Shown: in pieces, positions 34,927-42,752 of the stretch
Position numbering within the stretch: the stretch's first letter is position 1
Layout of the letters: each line of letters begins with the position of its first letter
The notes under the pieces: generated by a model
The model's database searches: none
Seen by the model: the letters and a program-made list of their open reading frames with translations, nothing else
What the model was told of the DNA's origin: nothing
NCBI GenBank assembly: GCA_021801795.1
Contig: JAJYXR010000031.1
Span: 1 to 64,000, forward strand
Length of the DNA stretch: 64,000 nucleotides
Reading direction: 5' to 3'
Source of the DNA: Actinomycetes bacterium
Lineage (GTDB): Bacteria > Actinomycetota > Acidimicrobiia > Acidimicrobiales > JAJYXR01
Position numbers and translations under genes: made by a program

Positions 34927-37071
34927 ATGTCAGAACAGATAATCGGGGAGCAGGTACCTCGGCCCTCGGCCGGCGGACCTGCCCCCGAGCCAGATCTAAC
35001 GGCCCACGCGGCTGGAGGTAGCGAGCGGGAGGCTGACGTCAATGCCCAGGGCTCTACGGCTGCTGCTGCTGCCCTCTCGCCCAGTGCCAGGCGTCGTCGC
35101 CGGAGGAAGACCGCAGCTCAGCGCGCTGCCTCAGCTCTCCAGGTAGAGGGCTCCAGCACACCGGAGCAGGCTGGTGGTGCTGGCCAGGCCGGTGGTGCCG
35201 GTGGTGCCGGCGGTGCCGGCGGTGCCGGAGGAGCCGGTGGTGCTGGCCAGGCCGGGCAGGCCGGAGCCCCCGTCGCCACGGGCCCCGCCGCGCAGTCGGC
35301 GCAGACAGCCCCGGCTGTCGAGGCAGACGGCCCTCGCCAGGCAGGGAGCCAGCGCCAGCCAGGGGCGGGTCCCGATCCGGTAGGCCCTCGCCAGGAGGTC
35401 GTAGCCCCTGCGCCCCGCATAGGCGACACCCGCCCTGCACCACCGCCACCCCGCATAGGCGACACCCGCCCTGCACCACCGCCACCCCGCATAGGCGACA
35501 CCCGCCCGGGCGGTCCGCCGCCGGGAGCCACGCCGAACTCTGGTCGTCGAGACAGTGCTGGCCAGGCGAGCGGTTCACCGGACGAGGGACGCCCGCGCAG
35601 TGGTTCGGGGCGCCGCCGTGGTGGCCGCGGACGGGGGCAGTCGGCCACCAGCACTGGGGTGGCTGCCGGCTCGACCAGCCCAGCAGGGACCAGCTCGTCA
35701 GGGACCAGCCCAGCAGGGACCAGCCCAGCAGCACCGGGACCGTCAGCGGCGGTGTCGGGGCGTTCGCGTAGGAGGAGCGGGAGCGAGCGGGGGGGCCGGC
35801 CGGTTGGCAGGTACCTGATGTGCGTGCATGTCCGTGGACACGCGACCCAGATCGCGATACTGGAGGGCCGTACCCTGGTGGAGCACTACGTGTCCTGGGC
35901 GGCCGACGCGAGCACCCAGATAGACGGGAACATCTACCGCGGGCGGGTGCAGAACGTGCTGCCTGGCATGGAGGCTGCGTTCGTCGACATCGGGACCCCG
36001 AAGAATGCAGTCCTGTACCGGGGCGATGTTCGCTACGACCTGGATGACGTGGAGGTGGCCTCAGGGAACGCCCCCCGTATCGAGGACGTGCTCCGCCCGG
36101 GTCAATCGATCCTCTGCCAGGTGACGAAGAACCCGATAGGCGCTAAGGGGGCGCGCCTCACCCAGGAGGTGTCGCTTCCCGGCCGGTTCGTCGTGATGGT
36201 TCCGGAGTCGTCCACCTTCGGGATCTCGAAGCGACTCGACGACCAGGAGCGTCGCAGGCTTCGCAGGATTCTCGACGAGGTCCGTCCGAAGGGACATGGC
36301 CTCATAGTCCGTACGGCGGCCGAGGGGGCGAGCAAGGAAGAGCTGGCCCATGACGTGGAGCTGCTGATGGCCCAGTGGGCTCGGATCGAGACCCAGGCTG
36401 CGAATGGCACGAACGCGACCCTTCTCTATCAGGAGCCAGACCTGGCCGTGAGGATGGTTCGGGAGGAGCTGAACAGGGACTACAGGGGCGTGATAGTGGA
36501 CGACCCGAACCTGCATGCCCAGATACTCAGCTACGTCGAAGGGGTGAACCCGGAGCTGGCAGACCGGGTGGAGCTCTACGACGCAGAGGAAGAAGGTCTG
36601 CCGATCTTCGAGCGCTACCACGTTCACGAGCAGCTGCACAAGGCTCTGGACAGGAAGGTCTGGCTGCCATCGGGCGGGTCGCTCATCATCGACCGGACCG
36701 AGGCACTCACGGTCATCGACGTGAACACCGGTAAGAACGTGGGTAAGTCGAACCTGGAGGAGACGGTCTACAGGAACAACCTGGAGGCGGCAGAGGAGGT
36801 GGCCCGCCAGCTGCGCCTGCGGGACATCGGGGGCATCATCGTCATCGACTTCATCGACATGGATATACGGGAGAACCGGGTGAAGGTCGCCTCTGCCCTT
36901 CGCAGCGCGTTGGCCAGGGACAAGACGAGGACCCAGGTGTTCGACATATCGGAGCTGGGCCTCGTCGAGATGACCAGGAAGCGTGTGTCGGAGGGTTTGG
37001 TCGAGTCCCTGTCCTCCACCTGCACTCTCTGCGGGGGGCGTGGAATCGTGCTCGACGAGACACTGCTGTAG
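34927..37071 (+). CDS. rne: Ribonuclease E/G family endoribonuclease with long disordered N terminus
   Basis: A 714-residue RNase. Residues 1-295 are low-complexity Gly/Ala/Pro/Ser with three separate tandem-repeat blocks and Arg-rich patches (RRRRRRK, SGRRRGGRGRGQ), suitable for RNA binding. The catalytic part starts near GRYLMCVHVRG, followed by an S1 domain (NIYRGRVQNVLPGMEAAFVD, 20 residues), the metal-binding aspartates in ALTVIDVNTGKNVGKSN and GGIIVIDFIDM, and the Zn-link CTLCGGRG. It precedes rplU-rpmA as in most actinobacteria. Whether it is called RNase E or G cannot be settled by sequence alone. Confidence 0.94.
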   Translation: MSEQIIGEQVPRPSAGGPAPEPDLTAHAAGGSEREADVNAQGSTAAAAALSPSARRRRRRKTAAQRAASALQVEGSSTPEQAGGAGQAGGAGGAGGAGGAGGAGGAGQAGQAGAPVATGPAAQSAQTAPAVEADGPRQAGSQRQPGAGPDPVGPRQEVVAPAPRIGDTRPAPPPPRIGDTRPAPPPPRIGDTRPGGPPPGATPNSGRRDSAGQASGSPDEGRPRSGSGRRRGGRGRGQSATSTGVAAGSTSPAGTSSSGTSPAGTSPAAPGPSAAVSGRSRRRSGSERGGRPVGRYLMCVHVRGHATQIAILEGRTLVEHYVSWAADASTQIDGNIYRGRVQNVLPGMEAAFVDIGTPKNAVLYRGDVRYDLDDVEVASGNAPRIEDVLRPGQSILCQVTKNPIGAKGARLTQEVSLPGRFVVMVPESSTFGISKRLDDQERRRLRRILDEVRPKGHGLIVRTAAEGASKEELAHDVELLMAQWARIETQAANGTNATLLYQEPDLAVRMVREELNRDYRGVIVDDPNLHAQILSYVEGVNPELADRVELYDAEEEGLPIFERYHVHEQLHKALDRKVWLPSGGSLIIDRTEALTVIDVNTGKNVGKSNLEETVYRNNLEAAEEVARQLRLRDIGGIIVIDFIDMDIRENRVKVASALRSALARDKTRTQVFDISELGLVEMTRKRVSEGLVESLSSTCTLCGGRGIVLDETLL
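35172..35262 (+). repeat. 9-bp Gly-Gly-Ala repeats in the RNase E/G N terminus
   Basis: About ten imperfect copies of GGTGGTGCC or close variants encode GGA/GQA units. All keep frame. This is the first of three repeat blocks in the same disordered region. Confidence 0.85.
35413..35506 (+). repeat. 36-bp tandem repeat in the RNase E/G N terminus
   Basis: Starts at 35413, 35449 and 35485, giving two complete and one partial copy of a 36-bp unit that begins CCCCGCATAGGCGACACC. It encodes PRIGDTRPAPPP repeated. The copies are identical over their full length, so the expansion looks recent. Confidence 0.93.
35671..35730 (+). repeat. 15-bp repeats in the RNase E/G N terminus
   Basis: Four copies of a 15-bp unit related to GGGACCAGCCCAGCA (35671, 35686, 35701, 35716) encode STSPA/GTSSS/GTSPA units. 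In frame. Confidence 0.88.
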
Positions 37072-37082
37072 GATTGCCTGCC

Positions 37083-37394
37083 GTGTATGCCGTCATAAAG
37101 ACCGGAGGGAAGCAGGAGCGCGTGGTCGAGGGCCAGCGCCTGCGCGTGGAGCGCCTGGGACGGGCCGTCGGCGAGGTGGTGGAGCTGGAACCCGTGCTGG
37201 TCGTCGATGGCGGTCGGGTGCTGGCGAAGCCCGGCGAGCTGGCCGGGACCACCGTGTCGCTGAGGGTGGTAGGCGAGGAGTTGGGGCCGAAGATCCGCGG
37301 CTTCACCTATAAGCCCAAGAGTAATAACCGCAGGCGCTTCGGTCACCGCCAGCACTACGATACGGTAGAGGTGACCGGGATCAGGGTTCCCTGA
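37083..37394 (+). CDS. rplU: Large ribosomal subunit protein bL21
   Basis: A 103-residue ribosomal protein beginning MYAVIKTGGKQERVVEGQ, as bL21 does. GTG 37083 is therefore chosen over the in-frame TTG 37074. GFTYKPKSNNRRRFGHRQHY (20 residues) is the rRNA-binding C-terminal signature. It begins 11 bp after rne and is followed by an unusually long gap to rpmA filled with tandem repeats. Confidence 0.96.
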   Translation: MYAVIKTGGKQERVVEGQRLRVERLGRAVGEVVELEPVLVVDGGRVLAKPGELAGTTVSLRVVGEELGPKIRGFTYKPKSNNRRRFGHRQHYDTVEVTGIRVP

Positions 37395-37423
37395 GTCGGA
37401 TGCCTCACCCCGCCCTGTCGGCC

Positions 37424-37531
37424 GGGTCCGGGAGCCAGAGAGCAGCCCGCGGGTCCGGGAGCCAGAGAGCAGCCCGCGGGCCCGGGAGCCAGAGAGCAGC
37501 CCGCGGGCCCGGGAGCCAGAGAGCAGCCCGC
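37424..37531 (+). repeat. Four 27-bp tandem repeats between rplU and rpmA
   Basis: Copies start at 37424, 37451, 37478 and 37505. Units begin GGGTCCGGGAGCCAGAGAGC (first two) or GGGCCCGGGAGCCAGAGAGC (last two) and end AGCCCGC. Each junction makes the self-complementary CCCGCGGG, so the transcript could fold into a series of hairpins. There is no spacer, so it is not a CRISPR array. Confidence 0.95.
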
Positions 37532-37628
37532 GGGCTGAGCACGAGGTGGATCCGGGTCGCGTAGATACCGGTAGAGACGGAGTGTCCAGCTTGTCCGCTG
37601 GAGGCACGCAGATCGAGGAGAGGTAGGC

Positions 37629-37883
37629 ATGTCCAAGACAAAGGGAGGCGGTTCCACCCGAAACGGCCGGGACTCGAAGGCCAAGCGCCTGGGGGTGAAG
37701 GCTTATGACGGTATGGCGGTGCCTGCCGGCGCGATCATCGTGCGCCAGCGGGGAACCCACTTCCACCCCGGTGAGAACGTGGGGCGTGGGGGGGACGACA
37801 CCCTCTTCGCCCTCGCGGACGGGGTGGTGAAGTTCGGCGCCCGTAAGGGCCGCCGTCTGGTCGACGTGATCAGCAGCTCCTGA
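37629..37883 (+). CDS. rpmA: Large ribosomal subunit protein bL27
   Basis: An 84-residue protein with the bL27 pattern [46 protein letters not shown] and a GRR-rich end. The N-terminal tail reaches the peptidyl-transferase centre. ATG 37629 has GAGGAGAGG about 6-14 bp upstream. Its length is normal. Confidence 0.97.
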   Translation: MSKTKGGGSTRNGRDSKAKRLGVKAYDGMAVPAGAIIVRQRGTHFHPGENVGRGGDDTLFALADGVVKFGARKGRRLVDVISSS

Positions 37884-37932
37884 GGGGCCCGAAGCGGGGA
37901 GAGAATCCCGCTCGGGGCTGCTGGGTGGCCAT

Positions 37933-39318
37933 ATGTCAGGGTTCGTAGACGAGGCGCAGCTCCACGCCAAGGGCGGCGATGGAGGGGCAGGCGCGGTCTC
38001 CTTCCGACGCGAGGCCCACGTATCGCGTGGAGGTCCTGATGGCGGAGACGGCGGCCGGGGCGGTGACGTGTGGCTGGTGGCCAGCACCAGGCGGGGGTCG
38101 CTGCTCAGCTTCCAGAACCACCCCTTCAGGCGCGCCGGCGACGGCGGTCATGGAAAGGGCGGGAACAGGCACGGTCCTAATGGATCGGACCTGGAGGTGG
38201 AGGTCCCCCTCGGTACCGTGGTCCGCTCCCTGGACGGGGGGGTCCTGGTGGACCTGTCGGGGCCGGCCGAACGCTGGCGCGCCGCCGAGGGCGGTCGAGG
38301 CGGTCATGGCAACGCCCGCTTCCTCACGAACCGGCGCCGCGCCCCTGGCTTCGCGGAGCAGGGGGAGAAGGGAGAGGAGCGCTGGTACGACCTGGAGCTG
38401 AAGCTGATGGCCGACGTCGCGCTGGTGGGGTTCCCGAACGCGGGGAAGTCGACCCTGGTGGCTCGGATATCGGCGGCGCGGCCGAAGATCGCCGACTACC
38501 CATTCACGACCCTCCAGCCTCACCTCGGGGTGGTGAGGGTAGGCAGGGCCGGGGATGATACCGAGTTCGTGGTGGCCGACGTCCCGGGTCTCGTGGAGGG
38601 CGCTGCCGAAGGACGCGGGCTGGGACAGAGGTTCCTCCGCCACGTCGAGAGGGCGCGGATCCTGCTCGTGCTGGTCGACCTGGCTTCCCCCGACGGGCGA
38701 CCTATCGATGCCCAGGAGCGGGTGCTCCTGGACGAGCTGCGACGTTACCGGCCGGAGCTGCTCGAGCGTCCTCGCATGGTGGTCGGCACGAAGGTGGACG
38801 TGGCGGGCCGGGCGCCGAGGCATCCTGGGGCTGGGCAGATCGCGCAGGGTAGCGGGGACGGCGGATCACGAGCCGCGGCCGGCATGGAGATGGCAGGTCC
38901 GGCGCTGTGCATATCGGCGGTAACGGGGGAGGGGGTGACCGAGCTGCTCGGCCGGCTGGCCCAGCTGGTGATCGAGGCCCGTGCTGGGGAGGAGCTGACC
39001 GGCACCGGGGGCGAGGTGACCCTGCACAGGCCCCTCTCGGAGGGGATAGAGGTGAAGAAGGTGTCGGCTGGCGTCTTCGCGATCGAGGGCAGGTCGGTGG
39101 CGAGAGCAGTGGCCCTGAGCGACCTCACCGACGCAGATGCCGCCGAGGAGGTGCGGGACCGTCTCTACAGGCTCGGCGTGGACCGTGCGCTGGTCCGCGC
39201 GGGCGTGCGAGATGGTGACACCGTGCTGGTGGGTAGCGTGGAGCTCACCTACCAGTCAGACGATGTGCTGGTGGGCGCGCCGCAGCGGCCCAGACGCCCA
39301 CGCCGCAGCGAGCGGTGA
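37933..39318 (+). CDS. obgE: Obg family GTPase (ribosome assembly, stress)
   Basis: A 461-residue GTPase. The glycine-rich Obg domain runs over about 2-155 (AKGGDGGAGAVSFRREAHV). The G domain has G1 GFPNAGKST, G2 YPFTTLQPHLG, G3 DVPGLVEGA and G4 VGTKVD. A C-terminal OCT domain follows (HRPLSEGIEVKKVSAGVFAI, 20 residues). Between G4 and the SAVTGEG motif (G5) lie about 30 extra residues. It follows rpmA as usual. Its GTG/TGA end overlaps the proB start. Confidence 0.96.
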   Translation: MSGFVDEAQLHAKGGDGGAGAVSFRREAHVSRGGPDGGDGGRGGDVWLVASTRRGSLLSFQNHPFRRAGDGGHGKGGNRHGPNGSDLEVEVPLGTVVRSLDGGVLVDLSGPAERWRAAEGGRGGHGNARFLTNRRRAPGFAEQGEKGEERWYDLELKLMADVALVGFPNAGKSTLVARISAARPKIADYPFTTLQPHLGVVRVGRAGDDTEFVVADVPGLVEGAAEGRGLGQRFLRHVERARILLVLVDLASPDGRPIDAQERVLLDELRRYRPELLERPRMVVGTKVDVAGRAPRHPGAGQIAQGSGDGGSRAAAGMEMAGPALCISAVTGEGVTELLGRLAQLVIEARAGEELTGTGGEVTLHRPLSEGIEVKKVSAGVFAIEGRSVARAVALSDLTDADAAEEVRDRLYRLGVDRALVRAGVRDGDTVLVGSVELTYQSDDVLVGAPQRPRRPRRSER

Positions 39319-40451
39319 GGAAGCCAGGAACGGTGAGCCAGGATTCTCAGGTAGACCACTCGATGACTGCCGTGGTGAAGGTGGGCTCCTCGTCCCTCAC
39401 GCTGCCGGACGGAGGCGTGGACGCGCAGGCGATAGGGCAGATCTGCTCCCAGGTGGCAGACATGGTCATGGCAGGGAACGTGGTGGTGGTGGTGACGTCG
39501 GGGGCCATCGCGGCAGGGTGGGCTGCCCTGGGGGGTGGTACCAGGCCAGCCGATCTCGCCACACTCCAGGCAGTGTCGGCTATCGGGCAGCACAGGCTGA
39601 TGCGGGTCTACGACGACAGCCTTGCCAGGGCCGGGCTCCATGTGGGACAGGTCCTGCTCGCCTCCATAGATTTCGCGGATCGCCGGCAGTACCTCCAGGC
39701 CCGCCAGACCCTAGGGAGGCTCCTGGAGCTGGGGGTGGTGCCAGTGGTGAACGAGAACGACGCGACCTCCGACGACGAGATCAGATTCGGCGACAACGAC
39801 CGGCTGGCCGCGCTGGTGGCCCAGATGGTCGCCGCGGACGTGCTGGTGCTCCTCACCGACGCCCCTGGGCTGCTCAGCGTCGACCCGAAGCTGAGCTCGA
39901 CCGGTACGCTCATCGAGGAGGTGGTGGAGATAGATCACCGGATCGAGGCAGTCGCAGGCGGCGCAGGCTCCGAAGCAGGCAGCGGGGGGATGGCGTCGAA
40001 GCTGGCAGCCGCGAAGATCGCCTCTTGGTCGGGCATCCGCACCGTGATAGCCGATGCGGCCAGGCCGGGTGTCATATCGGCGGCCCTGTCGGGGGAAGCC
40101 GGGGTAGGCACGGTGGTCCGACCCAGGGGCAGCCGGCTGCCCCAGCGCAAGCTCTGGATCGCGTTCGCGATCGGCGCAGCGGGGACGGTGGTGGTGGACG
40201 AGGGCGCGCGCTCCGCACTGGTCGGTGCGGACGCCTCGCTGCTGCCTGCAGGCGTGCTGGAGGTACATGGTGATTTCGACGCGGGCGAGGCCGTGGAGAT
40301 AGCGGGACCCGACGGGATCGTCTTCGCGAAGGGTCTTGCCCGTTCGTCCTCGGAGCGGGTCGCAGCGTGGGCAGGGCAGCGCACCGATGCCATCCCTGCC
40401 GGCTCTCCGGTGGAGGTGGTCCACCGCGACGACCTGGTGGTCCTCGTCTAG
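39315..40451 (+). CDS. proB: Glutamate 5-kinase
   Basis: A 378-residue kinase for the first step of proline synthesis. VVKVGSSSLT binds phosphate, VTSGAIAAGW and PVVNENDATSDDEIRFGDND mark the amino-acid-kinase core, and a C-terminal PUA domain is present (about 285-378). GTG 39315 overlaps the obgE stop; ATG 39363 would be a shorter alternative. The stop TAG (40449-40451) lies in the first copy of a 20-bp tandem repeat. Confidence 0.95.
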   Translation: MRKPGTVSQDSQVDHSMTAVVKVGSSSLTLPDGGVDAQAIGQICSQVADMVMAGNVVVVVTSGAIAAGWAALGGGTRPADLATLQAVSAIGQHRLMRVYDDSLARAGLHVGQVLLASIDFADRRQYLQARQTLGRLLELGVVPVVNENDATSDDEIRFGDNDRLAALVAQMVAADVLVLLTDAPGLLSVDPKLSSTGTLIEEVVEIDHRIEAVAGGAGSEAGSGGMASKLAAAKIASWSGIRTVIADAARPGVISAALSGEAGVGTVVRPRGSRLPQRKLWIAFAIGAAGTVVVDEGARSALVGADASLLPAGVLEVHGDFDAGEAVEIAGPDGIVFAKGLARSSSERVAAWAGQRTDAIPAGSPVEVVHRDDLVVLV

Positions 40452-40500
40452 AGTCCCTTGTCCTCGTCTAGAGTCCCTTGTCCTCGTCTAGAGTCCCTTG
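40441..40500 (+). repeat. Three 20-bp tandem repeats across the proB stop
   Basis: Three perfect copies (40441, 40461, 40481) of TCCTCGTCTAGAGTCCCTTG. The first copy holds the last codons and TAG stop of proB; later copies repeat TCTAG. The 20-bp period is not a multiple of three. The proA ribosome site AGGAG lies just after the array. Confidence 0.96.
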
Positions 40501-40521
40501 TCCCAGGAGCTAGCCTATGGC

Positions 40522-41778
40522 ATGACCTCTGGCACTCCACCGGCCCTGGCCGCGCTCGGGGCATCCAGCCAGCGGGCCGCGCGGCTGCTCGCCGGTGCCA
40601 CCTCTCACGCGAAGAACCAGGCGCTGGTTCTGGCTGCCGAGATGCTGGTCGAGCGCGCCGGGGAGATCCTGGATGCCAACGGACGAGATCTGCAGGGCGC
40701 TGAGGCTGCTGGGGCCACACCGACCCAGATAGACAGGCTACGGCTCGACCCGGCGAGGATCGAGTCGATGGCGTCGGGTCTCACCGAGGTGGCCGCCCTG
40801 GCGGACCCGGTTGGCGAGGTGGTCGAGGGATGGGTCAGGCCCAACGGGCTGCGCGTGGAGCGGGTCCGGGTGCCGCTCGGAGTGGTGGGGATCATCTACG
40901 AGAACAGACCGAACGTGACCAGTGATGCAGCAGCATTGTGCCTGAAGTCCTCCAATGCGGTGATGCTGCGGGGTTCTTCGACGGCCATCGAGTCGAACAG
41001 GGCGATCGTGGGGGTGCTGCGTGCGGCCGTGGCGGGGGCGGGACTGCCATCCGACGCCATCTGCCTGGTGGACGATACGAGCCGCCAGGGTGCTCTGGCC
41101 TTCATGCGGATGTCGGGTGTGATCGACTGCCTGATCCCGAGGGGTGGAGCAGAGCTGGTGGCCTCGGTGCGCGAGAACGCTACTGTGCCGACGGTCATCG
41201 ACGGTGACGGTAACTGCCATGTGTACGTCGATGCCTCCGCCGACCTCGACATGGCCCTGGACATCGTCGTGAACGCGAAGACCCAGCGTCCGGGAGTGTG
41301 CAACGCGGCTGAGACACTGCTGGTGCACGCCGGGGTCGCCGAGGAGTTCCTACCCCGCGCCCAGGCGGCGATGCCCGGTGTGGAGCTGGTCGGCGACGAG
41401 GGCGCCCGTCGGGTGCTGCCGGACATCGCCCCGGCGAGCGAGGAAGATTTCGCCACCGAGTTCCTGGCGCCGAAGCTCGCTCTAGCCGTGGTGGACTCCA
41501 TCGACGCGGCGATCGACCACATCCAGCGCTTCGGTTCTGGGCATTCCGAGGCCATCGTCACCCATGACCTGATGGCCGCAGACCAGTTCTGCGCCGAGGT
41601 GGACGCGGCTGCCGTGCTGGTGAACGCATCCACCCGGTTCGTAGACGGCGGCGAGCTGGGTCTCGGCGCGGAGATAGGCATATCGACACAGAAGCTCCAT
41701 GCCCGAGGTCCAATGGGCCTACGGGAGCTCACCTGCACGAAGTTCGTGGTACGGGGTACCGGCCAGGTACGCCAGTGA
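40522..41778 (+). CDS. proA: Gamma-glutamyl phosphate reductase
   Basis: A 418-residue aldehyde-dehydrogenase-fold enzyme, second step of proline synthesis. GVVGIIYENRPNVTSDAAAL (20 residues), VMLRGSSTAIESN, IPRGGAELV and the catalytic Cys in QRPGVCNAAETLLVH are canonical. ATG 40522 follows AGGAG by 12 bp; TTG 40498 is an in-frame alternative. It overlaps the MoxR gene by 4 bp at its end. Confidence 0.96.
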   Translation: MTSGTPPALAALGASSQRAARLLAGATSHAKNQALVLAAEMLVERAGEILDANGRDLQGAEAAGATPTQIDRLRLDPARIESMASGLTEVAALADPVGEVVEGWVRPNGLRVERVRVPLGVVGIIYENRPNVTSDAAALCLKSSNAVMLRGSSTAIESNRAIVGVLRAAVAGAGLPSDAICLVDDTSRQGALAFMRMSGVIDCLIPRGGAELVASVRENATVPTVIDGDGNCHVYVDASADLDMALDIVVNAKTQRPGVCNAAETLLVHAGVAEEFLPRAQAAMPGVELVGDEGARRVLPDIAPASEEDFATEFLAPKLALAVVDSIDAAIDHIQRFGSGHSEAIVTHDLMAADQFCAEVDAAAVLVNASTRFVDGGELGLGAEIGISTQKLHARGPMGLRELTCTKFVVRGTGQVRQ

Positions 41779-42746
41779 AGCCCGACCGCACCGAGCGCAG
41801 GCACGCCGACGCCGGGGGTCCTCCCGCCGTGGACCCGATGGGGTTCTTCGATCCAGGCCCTCCCCGCTTCGGGTCGATCACCGACGTGAACGAACGGCTC
41901 GCAGGCGCTGGCTACCTGGCTGACGAGGGGATGTCGAGCGTCGTATACCTGGCAGACCGTCTGGTGAAGCCGGTGCTGGTGGAGGGACCGGCTGGAACCG
42001 GGAAGACCGAGCTGGCGAAGTCTGTGGCCAGGATCACCGGGAGCCGGCTGGTGCGCCTGCAGTGCTACGAGGGTCTCGACGAGTCGAAGGCACTTTACGA
42101 GTGGAACTACTCCAAGCAGCTTCTCAGGATCCAGGCAGAGCAGGTCCTGGAGGAGAACCGAGGATGGGAGGAGATCGAGGAGGACATATTCGGGGAGGGA
42201 TTCCTCCTGGCCCGCCCCCTGCTGGAGGCGATCCGGTCAGTCGAGCCGGTGGTGCTGCTGGTGGACGAGGTGGACAGGGTGGAGCTGGAGACCGAGGCGC
42301 TGCTGCTGGAGGTGCTCTCCGAATACCAGGTGTCGATACCCGAGCTAGGGACCATCAGGGCGACGAGCCTGCCAATGGTGTTCCTCACATCGAACAACAC
42401 CCGGGAGCTCTCCGAGGCTCTGAAGAGGCGCTGCCTGTACCTGCATCTGGACTACCCCTCGATCGAGCGCGAACGGGCCATCGTGCTCGCCCGGGTGCCT
42501 GGTATCAGCCATGAGCTGGCCGACCAGGTCGCCCGGATAGTCCGCTCGCTGCGGTCCATGGAGCTGAAGAAGCACCCGTCGGTGTCCGAGACGCTCGACT
42601 GGGCCAGGACGCTGGTGCTGCTGGGCGTGGATTCGATAGATGCGGAGCAGGCCGGCGCTACCTTGAACATCCTCCTCAAGTATCGCAGTGACATCGAGCG
42701 TGCCTCGAAGGAGCTTGCAGGAACCGCTGGGCCCGATAGGAGCTAG
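41775..42746 (+). CDS. MoxR-family AAA+ ATPase
   Basis: A 323-residue AAA+ chaperone-like ATPase of the kind that works with VWA-domain partners. Walker A GPAGTGKTEL lies near residue 71, Walker B VVLLVDEVDR near 158, sensor 1 PMVFLTSNNTREL near 198 and an arginine finger in SEALKRRCLYL. GTG 41775 overlaps the proA stop, and the VWA gene follows 6 bp later. No molybdenum hydroxylase or CO dehydrogenase genes are in view, so its client is unknown. Confidence 0.92.
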   Translation: MKPDRTERRHADAGGPPAVDPMGFFDPGPPRFGSITDVNERLAGAGYLADEGMSSVVYLADRLVKPVLVEGPAGTGKTELAKSVARITGSRLVRLQCYEGLDESKALYEWNYSKQLLRIQAEQVLEENRGWEEIEEDIFGEGFLLARPLLEAIRSVEPVVLLVDEVDRVELETEALLLEVLSEYQVSIPELGTIRATSLPMVFLTSNNTRELSEALKRRCLYLHLDYPSIERERAIVLARVPGISHELADQVARIVRSLRSMELKKHPSVSETLDWARTLVLLGVDSIDAEQAGATLNILLKYRSDIERASKELAGTAGPDRS

Positions 42747-42752
42747 CGGCGA

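Noticed and set aside
37424-37531. 27-bp direct repeats considered as a CRISPR array
   Set aside because: Units are contiguous with no spacers, and no cas genes are in the window.
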